A stretch of 64,000 nt of DNA from Deltaproteobacteria bacterium. GTDB taxonomy: Bacteria > UBA10199 > JACPAL01. How positions within the stretch are numbered: position 1 is the stretch's first letter; each line of letters begins with the position of its first letter. Of this stretch, positions 10,401 to 17,992 are shown piece by piece. The notes under the pieces were generated by a model, which did no database searches, was not told the DNA's origin, and saw nothing but the letters and a program-made list of their open reading frames with translations. The DNA lies in NCBI GenBank assembly GCA_016180855.1, contig JACPAL010000004.1, positions 1 to 64,000 on the forward strand. The letters are read 5' to 3'. Made by a program: the position numbers and the translations under genes.

Positions 10401-10508
10401 TGACTCAACGATTTCATCGGTGATGCCGTCATCCGTGAATCGAAAATGTCGATTTGGCTCTGCAAAGGGAGAATTGATGATGGGATTTTCGATGACGACT
10501 TGTTTCAT
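7491..10508 (-). CDS. DEAD/DEAH-box helicase restriction subunit (type III Res-like)
   Basis: 1005-aa superfamily 2 helicase-nuclease. Walker A ATGSGKT lies at 159-165 and DEAH at 294-297. QVVGRGLRR (helicase motif VI) follows in the second RecA-like domain. The C-terminus has YIPDFVV, then LIIEVTGEKK, a PD-(D/E)XK nuclease core in which the usual lysine position is less clear. It resembles the large restriction endonucleases NCBI groups as the BPTD_3080 family (from memory, not searched). It should cleave unmodified incoming DNA together with the methyltransferase 8 bases downstream. A small XRE gene lies upstream on the same strand. Confidence 0.88.
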   Translation of the reverse strand: MKQVVIENPIINSPFAEPNRHFRFTDDGITDEIVESRRISSYFIPVARPKKKGKQLQFDTEWTQDRVEENKFINRVRAKVSQWRSGGYTSVTKTTRALLEYWNNPARDKKLFFCQIEALETAIYITEVAGKYDPWIENDLRRENEAANPLLFRMALKMATGSGKTVVMAMLIAWHALNKLANPQDARFSDSFLIVTPGITIRDRLRVLLPNDPENYYRQRDVLSSDLMMELGKAKILITNFHAFKLKERVSAGKLTKSILAREGNSPFTETPDQMVHRVCREFGNKKNIMVINDEAHHCYRRKPDGEGEQLKGDEKKEAEKRDEEARIWISGLEAIKSKIGAKVVYDLSATPFFLKGSGYPEGTLFPWVVSDFSLIDAIESGIVKVPRVPVADDSMTGEQPTYRDLWLRIREHLPKKGRRTDEILGDPKLPVELEGALQSLYGNYEKNYRRWAENEEARLLKGLTPPVFIVVCNNTNVSKLVFDYVAGWEKPMPDGSSVVVPGKLPIFSNEEHHKWALHPNTVLIDSEQLESGEAMSDEFKLMAKKEIDEFKEEYRVRFPGRDAEELTDEDLLREVMNTVGKPGKLGEHVKCVVSVSMLTEGWDANTVTHILGVRAFGTQLLCEQVVGRGLRRMSYAADERSFFTPEYAEVYGVPFSFIPCSGSNSNPKPGPTPTRVRALEDRIDCEITFPRLLGYRFEMPEERFEVRFTDDSKLALTTADVPTKTENAPIVGESSIHTLDDLKRRRPQEVAFLLAKLTLEKYFRADGEISSDKPKEHRFDSEVKSWLFPQLLSVAKRWLSECVICKDNTFPQMLLLIGLAHDASDRIYKAIVRSYQGEKILKPILRPYDTVGSTRYVDFDTTRPVYVTNPSKCHISHVVADTESWEQKMAQVLEDELDDVVCYVKNFNLGFMIPYTINGEERNYIPDFVVCLHNGRGDPLNLIIEVTGEKKKDKAAKVGTARDLWVPAVNNHGGFGRWAFLEIADPWDAKNTISGELKKIKLET

Positions 10509-10587
10509 GCATCACTCTCTGTTGATTTCTTATCTAACAACCGCGGCATCCGATCATGGCCCGCCAGTTCCGTGTATTGATGGAATT

Positions 10588-10809
10588 TCATCTTTTTACT
10601 TTATTATCCCCGCGCCTTTGACCACCGCTCAGCTCACTTTTAAGTTCTAAAAGCCGACGAATAAGAAACGGTTGAGGCATTCGCTTTCCGTTCTCCCAGT
10701 GGTTCACCGTGCTGTAAGTCACCCCTACCTTTTGGGCAAACTGCTCCTGTGTAAGATCCAGTTCTCCTCGCAATTTTTTGACTAGATTGGCCACCTCATT
10801 TGCTGTCAT
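10588..10809 (-). CDS. Small XRE-family HTH regulator
   Basis: 73-aa protein that is nearly all helix-turn-helix: LTQEQFAQKVGVTYSTVNHWENGKRMPQ is the classic XRE fold, with a short basic tail. A GAGGGG ribosome site precedes the ATG. It lies 79 bases upstream of the restriction subunit on the same strand, the position of a C-protein-like controller that times restriction after methylation. Control of the restriction operon is inferred from position. Confidence 0.8.
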   Translation of the reverse strand: MTANEVANLVKKLRGELDLTQEQFAQKVGVTYSTVNHWENGKRMPQPFLIRRLLELKSELSGGQRRGDNKVKR

Positions 10810-10911
10810 AAATTACCCCTCGTTTATGTAAGGTGACATAGTGTTCTACATGGTCCGTAGGGTGTCAACGAAAGCTTTTTGTAAGAGGAGTCAGAGGAAG
10901 GAGAAGTGCTC

Positions 10912-11157
10912 TTATTTGTTAAATTTCCTCAGCAGGTCGAGGACGGCCGCCTTCGGCGATGTCTTGCAGGCTTTGCAAATCAGATAAAGCTCAACGAGGT
11001 CCACACGCCGCTCACCCTGCTCGATCCGAGCCACGAAGGAATGCTCCCGGCCTAGTTTTTTGGCTAAGTCTCTCTGCGTATAGCCAGCCTTCTTCCTGAT
11101 CTGCACGATTGCCTCATGGACCGCCCGCGCCATACGAGAGTGGATTGTCTTCTGCAT
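10912..11157 (-). CDS. XRE-family HTH regulator
   Basis: 81-aa helix-turn-helix protein (YTQRDLAKKLGREHSFVARIEQGERRVDL) of the Cro/C1 type. It is a separate gene from the 73-aa XRE protein and is read towards it. It starts 65 bases from the divergent NucS-like gene, so the intergenic stretch 11158-11222 may carry a shared regulatory region. The target is unknown. Confidence 0.78.
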   Translation of the reverse strand: MQKTIHSRMARAVHEAIVQIRKKAGYTQRDLAKKLGREHSFVARIEQGERRVDLVELYLICKACKTSPKAAVLDLLRKFNK

Positions 11158-11222
11158 GCTCGCATAATGCGATCAAATCAACGTTGCTTCCAAAATGAGA
11201 GCAGGATATACTCAAGGTTCCC

Positions 11223-12092
11223 ATGAACCCTTCCAGCTTCGTAAAATCAGAACCCATCGACCTCAAGAACAGCAGCGAATTTAGTGAGAAATGGCTTCAG
11301 GAGAAGATTGCCGAGGACCCTTCGATCTTGGGGTTAGGTGACTTGATCCTCAAGGACAAGGAGCGGATTCAACCGGGGGCCGGTCGGCTCGATCTCCTTC
11401 TCCAAGACCCGGAGGATGACCGGCGGTATGAGGTAGAAATACAACTGGGGAAGACGGACGAGACCCATATTATCCGAACCATCGAGTATTGGGACATCGA
11501 AAGAAAAAGATACCCTCAATACGATCATTGTGCCGTCATCATCGCGGAAGACATCACCAGCCGCTTCTTGAACGTCATCAATCTCTTCAACAGCCATATT
11601 CCCCTCATCGCTATTCAGATGAACGCGTGGAAGGTCGGCAACCAAACGACGATCACTTTTACGACCGTCATGGACCTCCAAGAACTGGGCTTGGAGGAAG
11701 AAGATCAACCATCAGAGGCGACCGACCGGGCTTATTGGGAGAAAAGGGGTTCCAAGATTACATTGGAGCAGGTGGACGAGATCGAGCGGCTCATCCAAGG
11801 CTTTGCATCTGGTTACAAGCTCAAGTACAACAAGTTTTACATCGGCTTGGCGAAGGATGGGCAACCTCTTAACTTCACGGTCATCCGACCCCGGAAAACT
11901 ACGATGAATATCGACATCAAGCTCCCACAATCGAAGGAGATTGATGAAAAGATCGAATCCTTGGGCTTGGACATGCTGGCCTATGAAAAACGGTACGGCA
12001 ACTACCGACTGCGACTCACCAAGGAGGACTTGGAGAAGAATAAGGACGCCCTGGTGCAGTTAATCCGATCTGCTTGGGAGAAGATGTCGTAA
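11223..12092 (+). CDS. NucS-like PD-(D/E)XK domain protein with DUF5655-like C-terminus
   Basis: 289-aa protein. The first half has a nuclease-fold signature: WLQEKIAEDPSILGLGDL, then R56-L-D57 and E70-V-E72-I-Q74, as in NucS/DUF91-type proteins. At the usual catalytic lysine there is a glutamine (E-x-Q). The second half ends YGNYRLRLTKEDLEK, resembling the DUF5655 tail. It is transcribed away from the XRE genes. A DNA-binding or nuclease role is suggested by the fold; the substrate is unknown. Confidence 0.6.
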   Translation: MNPSSFVKSEPIDLKNSSEFSEKWLQEKIAEDPSILGLGDLILKDKERIQPGAGRLDLLLQDPEDDRRYEVEIQLGKTDETHIIRTIEYWDIERKRYPQYDHCAVIIAEDITSRFLNVINLFNSHIPLIAIQMNAWKVGNQTTITFTTVMDLQELGLEEEDQPSEATDRAYWEKRGSKITLEQVDEIERLIQGFASGYKLKYNKFYIGLAKDGQPLNFTVIRPRKTTMNIDIKLPQSKEIDEKIESLGLDMLAYEKRYGNYRLRLTKEDLEKNKDALVQLIRSAWEKMS

Positions 12093-12155
12093 GAAGAGGG
12101 AACTTCTCTTTCTCCTGTAGAAATCACTGCCCATCGGTGCTACAAAGTCAGAAGG

Positions 12156-12275
12156 ATGGCGCGTAAAAACACCACACCTCAAAAGCCCAAGTATCAGTAC
12201 ACAGATAAAGAAACCTTCGTTCGGGCCCCGGGAGCGAGGCTGAGGGTATGGAAAATCAATGGCGGCTCATGTTAG
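12156..12275 (+). CDS. Possible small ORF, 39 aa
   Basis: An ATG at 12156 opens a 39-codon frame (MARKNTTPQKPKYQYTDK...) that ends at TAG 12273-12275 and overlaps the beginning of the next gene. The peptide is basic and low in hydrophobic residues. A purine-rich AGAAGG abuts the start codon, which is too close for a good ribosome site. It could be a real small gene or chance. Confidence 0.25.
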   Translation: MARKNTTPQKPKYQYTDKETFVRAPGARLRVWKINGGSC

Positions 12276-12285
12276 GGGCCCAGTA

Positions 12286-12918
12286 ATGTCGAGGGCAAAA
12301 TCTCCGCCAATCAGTTATGAGGGGGCGCTAGCTATCGCGAAAAGAGAACTCCGACTGCTCGATCACCTTAGTGATGTCGCTATGGGTCATGATTTTATTC
12401 CTAAATCCCTTGTATACCTCAATGATGATACCCTGGATCGTGATGAAGCACTAAGGAAGGCGGCAGAAATTGAACTAGAGAACGCGATGAAGACGAAAAG
12501 TGCCTATAGTTTTGATAACGCTTGTGAGCTTGTCGCAAATCTGGTTGAGCGGGGGAAACCATTATCGGGTAAGTTGGCCCAGTGGGCCGCATCTATCCTG
12601 AGAAGTCATGAAGGATGGGCGAGCCTTTCAGATGGCAAGCGGATAAAGCGCCCCCGGCAGCATGGCCCTGCTCCTCAAAAAAATTATTTTCGCAATGAGG
12701 CAATAATTGAAGCGATTGATGCCTTGCGCAAAAAAGGACTGACCCCGGGGCGGAAACTGGACAGGGGTCGTCCACACTCCTCAGAATCATTATGTGCCTT
12801 CGACGTGGTGAAGTCTGCTCTTGCGGGACAAGGGGTGACTTTGGGTGACAAAGCTATTGAGACCATCTGGCATAGTCGCCCTAGAGCTAGCAGAAGAAGT
12901 TCCCCTTTGACGAAGTAG
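12286..12918 (+). CDS. Hypothetical island protein
   Basis: About 210 aa, no recognised domain. It is mostly charged and helical. The C-terminal third is rich in Arg, Lys and Ser (GRKLDRGRPHSSES and SRPRASRRSSPLTK), suggesting nucleic-acid contact. The frame is open from 12259; the ATG at 12286 (MSRAKSPPISYEGAL) is an alternative that places GGGGCCC upstream. I cannot decide between them. It precedes the AlpA regulator by 137 bases, a stretch in which I see no further gene. Confidence 0.5.
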   Translation: MSRAKSPPISYEGALAIAKRELRLLDHLSDVAMGHDFIPKSLVYLNDDTLDRDEALRKAAEIELENAMKTKSAYSFDNACELVANLVERGKPLSGKLAQWAASILRSHEGWASLSDGKRIKRPRQHGPAPQKNYFRNEAIIEAIDALRKKGLTPGRKLDRGRPHSSESLCAFDVVKSALAGQGVTLGDKAIETIWHSRPRASRRSSPLTK

Positions 12919-13055
12919 CGATTTGTTTCCGAAGCAGTCCCTAAAAGTTACCCCCTTAACGTTCAGGTTTAATTCCCACCATTTTTATTCCAAAACGGTG
13001 CTGTGAAAAACAATAAAAGTCATTGGCAACCGCATAGTGCCGAAGGAGGACAGTG

Positions 13056-13280
13056 ATGCCTGAACATGATCATCCCGTTATCTTGCGGCGCAAAGATGTT
13101 GAACGCAGAACGGGCTTGAAGCGATCAACCTTGTATCAAAAAATTTCCATCGGTGCCTTTCCACGACCTATCCAGATTGGCCCGAGGTGCGTTGGTTGGC
13201 TCATAGACGAGGTGGACAGCTGGATTCGTAAGTGTGTCGAAACGTCCCGAAACTCAAACAAACAACAAGGAGGAAACTAA
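13056..13280 (+). CDS. alpA: AlpA-family regulator / excisionase-like HTH
   Basis: 74-aa winged helix-turn-helix protein of the P4 AlpA family: ILRRKDVERRTGLKRSTLYQKISIGAFPRPIQIG, then GWLIDEVDSWI. AlpA proteins activate or direct excision of P4-type islands with their integrase. The ATG at 13056 has AGGAGGA 5 bases upstream; a GTG directly before it is a less likely start. The next gene begins one base after this stop codon, so this is the first gene of the rightward operon running to about 18 kb. Confidence 0.88.
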   Translation: MPEHDHPVILRRKDVERRTGLKRSTLYQKISIGAFPRPIQIGPRCVGWLIDEVDSWIRKCVETSRNSNKQQGGN

Positions 13281-13281
13281 A

Positions 13282-13944
13282 ATGGACAACAACATACCGC
13301 GACTGCCTCTTAAAGGGTGTGACATGTGCGAGGAATCCTTTCCCGAGAGTGTTGTGCAAGCGAAGCCCAATAAGCCCATCGAGGGGGAGCCACCAAAAGA
13401 AAATTTTTTGTATAAGGATAGAATCTGTTTTTTCCACGAACTTGTGCGGTCCGTTATTGCTCTTGAGGAAAAGGAATACAATATGAACTACTGGCAGAAT
13501 TGTGACGCAGATGAGCGGATGTGCCTGGAAGATATGTTGGCCGCCTGTGGTGATTATTCATCAAAATTACTGAATGAACGACGGTCGCGCCAGCTTTTGC
13601 TGGATTCTGGTTGTCGCATAGTAGGTCAAGGATATTTTGGCAACGGGGTGAAACTTCTAATAGGCACATCAGAAACTACTCTCCGGCTCTGCCTCGTCGT
13701 AACACCATCTGAGCACGCTAGGGCAAATGATGAGTTAGAGGATTTCAGAAAATTTGACTGTCCTCCCTATTGTCGAAGAGAGGTCCATCATTGGCGGCAT
13801 GATCAAAAACAACCCGACATCGAATTGATTGGATTAAGTACCGGGAATAGATCCTCACTGGCTGCGCAAAGCAATCCTCAAAGTTGCCCCAAACAGTCAA
13901 GCATCTCGGAAAGCATTGAGTCAGAGGCGAGAAACACGCAGTGA
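13282..13944 (+). CDS. Hypothetical island protein with N-terminal Cys pair
   Basis: 220-aa protein of unknown function, started at the ATG with AAGGAGG upstream. GCDMCEES near residues 9-16 and scattered cysteines suggest metal binding, but no standard zinc finger is complete. It follows AlpA directly and overlaps the toprim gene (GTGA at 13941-13944). The context suggests a part in island replication or transfer, which is inference. Confidence 0.6.
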   Translation: MDNNIPRLPLKGCDMCEESFPESVVQAKPNKPIEGEPPKENFLYKDRICFFHELVRSVIALEEKEYNMNYWQNCDADERMCLEDMLAACGDYSSKLLNERRSRQLLLDSGCRIVGQGYFGNGVKLLIGTSETTLRLCLVVTPSEHARANDELEDFRKFDCPPYCRREVHHWRHDQKQPDIELIGLSTGNRSSLAAQSNPQSCPKQSSISESIESEARNTQ

Positions 13945-14705
13945 GCCTCTCAACCCGAGAATACAGAAATGAGCGCCGCAGAGAGAGTCAGTTTTTCCAC
14001 AAGCTGATCTCAAGAAACCCTCTCAGCCCAAAAACTCTGGAATGGATGGCCGAGAACGGTAAAGCGTATAGCTCAGCGACATTGGATCGCTACGGTGTTC
14101 ACGAGGGCGTTCTTGCTCGTTATCAAAGAAACGGCAGCTACTCGCCAGCTGGTGGCTTCCGAGGATTCGTCTGTCACCTCAGTGTGATCATCATACCCGT
14201 TGGGCCTGTCCAGCGTTGTTATGCGTATGAACTTCCGAAGAGAGAACGCTGGCGCGTGATCCCTGCTGGTTACGGCGCGCAGTGGTTGGGAGACTTGTCT
14301 CTATCCGAACTGATCCTTTGCGAGGGTGAGTGGGACCTCTTTCGGCTCCATGACGAGGGCTTCCACAACGCAATCACTCACACAGCCGGTGCGGGGACCT
14401 TTCTCAAAGAGTGGGTTCGCCTATTCCAAGACAAGAACATCTTCATTGTCTACGACGTGGACGCCGTTGGCCTCAAAGGGGCTCGTAATACAGCGAGGCT
14501 GCTGCATGAGGTTGCCAATGTCAGATTAGTAAAACTACCGCTGAAGGGAACCCCAGAGGAAAATGACGTTTCGGATTTCTTTCGTTTAGGGGGAGCTGCC
14601 GATCAACTGAGGGCTCTATTACGAGAAGGGAAAAAGTATGAGCGACCGATTTTTTTCACAAGAAGGGACCGAGCTTTCCTGCGAGCTGGACGGATTTCAA
14701 TATAA
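13941..14705 (+). CDS. Toprim-domain protein (primase-like)
   Basis: 254 aa, GTG start overlapping the preceding stop. A toprim fold is visible in the second half: SELILCEGEWDLFRL with the catalytic Glu, IFIVYDVDAVGLKGARNT with the D-x-D, and ENDVSDFF. No zinc-binding domain or separate polymerase domain is evident, so it looks like the toprim half of a split primase. It overlaps the AAA ATPase gene by 68 bases, which matches the primase-helicase pairing of mobile elements. DNA synthesis priming on island DNA is inferred. Confidence 0.72.
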   Translation: MSLSTREYRNERRRESQFFHKLISRNPLSPKTLEWMAENGKAYSSATLDRYGVHEGVLARYQRNGSYSPAGGFRGFVCHLSVIIIPVGPVQRCYAYELPKRERWRVIPAGYGAQWLGDLSLSELILCEGEWDLFRLHDEGFHNAITHTAGAGTFLKEWVRLFQDKNIFIVYDVDAVGLKGARNTARLLHEVANVRLVKLPLKGTPEENDVSDFFRLGGAADQLRALLREGKKYERPIFFTRRDRAFLRAGRISI

Positions 14706-16224
14706 GATCCTTTCGTATACCTGCTCATCAGATGGGCTTGGAATTAAGGCCGTAGTCTCACTCAGTAAAGATGGACACGAAATGATCCGTGATGAGGTCA
14801 AACTTTGGACCCGAAAGTCGAGAAGTAAATTCTATGAGTCGATTACTGATAAAGAAAAAATCGACAAGCACTTATGCAAAATCGAGGATGAATTAAAACT
14901 TTTCGTGCACGATTTTCTTGAGGGTTCTAAGAAGGACGACGCCCCGAAAGAATTGTTAGAAGAGGAAAAAGCCGAGGCTATGAAACTGTTGTGTGATCCT
15001 AGCCTCCTCTTTAAGGCCGGACAGGCCATCGCGAAAAATGTTGAAGGAGAGCGCGAGAATACTTTGTTATTATACCTTGCCCTTACATCAAGACACTTGG
15101 CGAGACCAATCAACATTGTGTTCAAGGCCGAGTCGGCAAGTGGGAAGAACTATGTCGTTGAAAATACCCTGAAACTCTTCCCCTCCAACGCTTACTTGAA
15201 TATGAGTGGCATGTCAGCGCAGGCTCTTGTCTATCTGCAAGAGAGTTTCTCTCATCGCTTCCTGATTATCGCAGAGATGTTGAACCATAGAGGAAAGGAA
15301 GCGGCTGACTATAATCTAAGAACTCTTCTCTCAGAGGGTCGGCTGATCTTCTATGTTGTCACGTCCGATCCGAAAACGAAGCAATTTGTAACACAAAAGG
15401 TCGAGCGAGAAGGCCCCACAGGTTTGGTGACAACAACCACCAGCCCCTCTCTGCACCCGGAAAATGAGACGCGGTATTTTTCGTTGGCTCTCAACGAGTC
15501 GGATGAACAAACAAAATTGGTCAAAAAGAGACAGGCACGGTCCTTCATTGAAAGGCCACAGCAAAAGAACGACTGGAAAATCTGGAAAGACGCACAGAAT
15601 TTACTTGAACCTGTAAGGATTCAAATTCCTTTCGCCGAGTCTCTTGCAGACCTCTTACCTGACAAACCAATTCGGATAAGACGCGACTTTCCTCGTCTCT
15701 TAGCCATCATCGAGGCAAGTGCCTTGTTACATCAATTTCAACGTCAGTCCTTTGTTCAAGACAGCACAAGGGTGGTAACGGCAACACTGGCTGACTATTA
15801 TTTCGCCAGAGCGGTTGCGGGGAAAACGTTTGTCGAGTCGCTGCACAGTATACACCCTAGATTAAGGCTGGTGGTCGAAACGGTGGGAGACCTGTCTGTA
15901 AGCGATATGTCTGTCTCAACCCTGCAAATCGCACAGAAGACTGGTCTATCCAAGCAGTCGCTTTCAAGGTGGCTCAACCGGGCCGTTACCAATGGGTATC
16001 TGGAGTGTCCCGACAATGAGGTCGAGGGCAAGCAAAAGCATTATAAACCTGGGCTGGAACTTCCGGAAGAAGGCGTCTCGGTTCTGCCCTCAGTGGAAGA
16101 GCTTGCAGAGCTGGTTCCACGAACGGGACAGGAGATCGCCTTTTTTGACCCCCTTACGGGGGAGGAGACCAGGCTTGTTTGGGACGATGAGGCTAAAAAA
16201 AATCTTTGTATGGGGGTGCGCTGA
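14638..16224 (+). CDS. AAA ATPase / helicase-like protein with C-terminal winged helix
   Basis: 528-aa P-loop protein. IVFKAESASGKNYVVENTL is a Walker A-like loop (S-A-S-G-K-N) and RFLIIAEMLNHRG a Walker B-like strand. EGPTGLVTTTT and HPENETRYFSL continue the AAA core. Near the C-terminus, STLQIAQKTGLSKQSLSRWLNRAV is a winged helix-turn-helix. Proteins of this layout sit beside primase-like genes in phages and integrative elements, so a replicative or origin-melting helicase is the best guess. The start overlaps the toprim gene, implying coupled translation. Confidence 0.65.
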   Translation: MSDRFFSQEGTELSCELDGFQYKILSYTCSSDGLGIKAVVSLSKDGHEMIRDEVKLWTRKSRSKFYESITDKEKIDKHLCKIEDELKLFVHDFLEGSKKDDAPKELLEEEKAEAMKLLCDPSLLFKAGQAIAKNVEGERENTLLLYLALTSRHLARPINIVFKAESASGKNYVVENTLKLFPSNAYLNMSGMSAQALVYLQESFSHRFLIIAEMLNHRGKEAADYNLRTLLSEGRLIFYVVTSDPKTKQFVTQKVEREGPTGLVTTTTSPSLHPENETRYFSLALNESDEQTKLVKKRQARSFIERPQQKNDWKIWKDAQNLLEPVRIQIPFAESLADLLPDKPIRIRRDFPRLLAIIEASALLHQFQRQSFVQDSTRVVTATLADYYFARAVAGKTFVESLHSIHPRLRLVVETVGDLSVSDMSVSTLQIAQKTGLSKQSLSRWLNRAVTNGYLECPDNEVEGKQKHYKPGLELPEEGVSVLPSVEELAELVPRTGQEIAFFDPLTGEETRLVWDDEAKKNLCMGVR

Positions 16225-16286
16225 GACACTGGAACGGTTCTACAGACCGTCTCACCGTCTCAGTGCAACCCCTATGAGAAAAAATT

Positions 16287-16700
16287 ATGGGTTGGGTTCT
16301 CGTAAAGAAAACTGAGGAAAACAGGGTCTTCTCTGACAGCCGCACGAAAGACCGTGTTTGGGAAGCCTTCTTACTTGAGGAAGGCAAATTAACGCCGCTC
16401 AGTGAGGAGTCGATCAGGGAGAAAACTGTCATGGAGCTTGTCAATGGCCCCTATATTCTCCGAATGGATCTCCCCACCCAGGGGCGGGTCTACTTCGTTG
16501 GAACTGACGAACCCTACCTGAAACTCATCGGCGAAGGGAAAACTGTCCGGTGGCTCCATGACCTGTTTGAGGGCGTGAGACAAGACCTGATCCGGAAGGG
16601 ACTGCCTGCCAACACCTCGATCTATCGTTGGACTGTCTCGCAGGTTTGGACCCATCAGGCGACCCTTGAGACGTTTCAGGGGGCCACAGTAACCACTTAA
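16287..16700 (+). CDS. Hypothetical island protein, 137 aa
   Basis: No recognised domain. Soluble, mixed alpha/beta composition (GRVYFVGTDEPYLKLIGEG). It follows the AAA ATPase by 62 bases in the same operon and is followed 14 bases later by another small gene. The ATG at 16287 lacks a strong ribosome site. Confidence 0.5.
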   Translation: MGWVLVKKTEENRVFSDSRTKDRVWEAFLLEEGKLTPLSEESIREKTVMELVNGPYILRMDLPTQGRVYFVGTDEPYLKLIGEGKTVRWLHDLFEGVRQDLIRKGLPANTSIYRWTVSQVWTHQATLETFQGATVTT

Positions 16701-16714
16701 AAAAGGAGAACCCA

Positions 16715-17125
16715 ATGGAAGAACCCAATAAAATCGCAGTCCCACTCAAGGCAGTAGAAGATTGCGTTGATTGTAAAGAGATCGTGCAAAAGCTTGTAAA
16801 TGAAGGGAGGAAAGATATCAAATTTGACGAAGGCGCTTTGAGAACGAGTTTTCTCTGCCCCCATCCCTGCGTCTGCTATTTTCATGAACAGTACCGAATC
16901 CTAAAGGACGCCAACCGTCGTATAGAGGCAGGAGCTAGCTTTGAAGAGCAGAATAAAATTGTACAAGAGGCTAAGCATAGAATTGCTGAGCACTTAATGA
17001 CTGGTGGTTTTGTCCCGGCGGATGACTGGGATGATCCTTCTGATAACATTAATCGGGCAATAAAGGATTTTGAGGAATACTATTTTGAAGGTGGGGGATT
17101 TGCCCCAGAGAACTTCAAAGGCTGA
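16715..17125 (+). CDS. Hypothetical island protein, 136 aa, Cys-rich middle
   Basis: Unknown protein with AAGGAGA upstream of its ATG. Cysteines cluster in two places (CVDCK near residue 17; LCPHPCVCYFH near 48-58), which may bind metal. The C-terminal half is acidic. It is a member of the rightward small-gene operon. Confidence 0.5.
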   Translation: MEEPNKIAVPLKAVEDCVDCKEIVQKLVNEGRKDIKFDEGALRTSFLCPHPCVCYFHEQYRILKDANRRIEAGASFEEQNKIVQEAKHRIAEHLMTGGFVPADDWDDPSDNINRAIKDFEEYYFEGGGFAPENFKG

Positions 17126-17126
17126 T

Positions 17127-17435
17127 ATGGCACGAAACCACGCCAACATTCCCCATGATTCTGGCGGAAAAACTGACTCGGAAGTCCATGACTCGCAAGG
17201 CGATTCACTTGACCCCACCCCCCCGTCAAAAATCGATTTGAGAGATGCACACGCGGTCCGTCGCGAGCTTGCTTCTGTCTATCGAGACATGCGGTCAGGT
17301 AAAATTGAATCCCAGCACGGTACCAGACTTAGTTACGTACTCGACCTGCTTCGGCGGGCTTACGAAACCGCCGTGCTTCAAGAACGGCTTGAACTTCTGG
17401 AACGCACCATCGACCATCGGAGAAACTGCCCATGA
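17127..17435 (+). CDS. Hypothetical island protein, 102 aa
   Basis: Starts at the ATG one base after the previous stop; an upstream extension to 17070 would overlap that gene. The N-terminal 35 residues look disordered (Ser, Asp, Pro-rich), then a helical region follows (RDAHAVRRELASVYRDMRSGKI, LLRRAYETAVLQERLELLER). This resembles short DNA-associated regulators of mobile elements, but I cannot assign a family. It ends in an ATGA overlap with the next gene. Confidence 0.5.
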   Translation: MARNHANIPHDSGGKTDSEVHDSQGDSLDPTPPSKIDLRDAHAVRRELASVYRDMRSGKIESQHGTRLSYVLDLLRRAYETAVLQERLELLERTIDHRRNCP

Positions 17436-17941
17436 AAGCCGACCGAGTTGCGAAACTGTATGGTGATCTAACAAACAAAGAAAGAGCCGCTTTGTATTTT
17501 CGCTACATCTGCGACCGGAATGAGCTTGAGATGGACCGCGTGGAATCATCTGTTCCTTGGAAGAATTACTGCTGCATTGATTTTCAATATAGCGACTGGC
17601 GAGATAGTTTTTTCCATATGGCCTTAGTCTGGGCTTTAGACTGCTGGCGGCTTCGCACACGACAATGGGCGGCATTTGCACTCATCCACCTTCTTATGCA
17701 AAGTGGGGAGCGAGATCAGGCACACGAGGTGATGGCTGAGCATAAACGTCTAGAGGCGCGTTTGCTGGCGATGGACCGAGCCCTAGAGGTCACATGTGCC
17801 GAACATGGATTGGAGGCTGAAGCCGTGCGACGGCTAACAGGCACGCCAACATTCGACCCCCTGTTTCCCGAACTTGACCCTGATTCTGGTTATCAGGCCG
17901 AGGTGCAATTGAATCTGTCCCGCTGTTTGCCGGTCAGATAG
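17432..17941 (+). CDS. Hypothetical island protein, 169 aa
   Basis: Mostly alpha-helical protein, no recognised family. The ATG overlaps the previous stop (ATGA), so it is translationally coupled. Trp- and Arg-rich helices (FHMALVWALDCWRLRTRQWAAF) are present without a clear membrane segment. Confidence 0.5.
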   Translation: MKADRVAKLYGDLTNKERAALYFRYICDRNELEMDRVESSVPWKNYCCIDFQYSDWRDSFFHMALVWALDCWRLRTRQWAAFALIHLLMQSGERDQAHEVMAEHKRLEARLLAMDRALEVTCAEHGLEAEAVRRLTGTPTFDPLFPELDPDSGYQAEVQLNLSRCLPVR

Positions 17942-17992
17942 AAAAGGAGATACGCGCTTAAATCGCTTGTCAAACCACGAGGACTGTCATTT

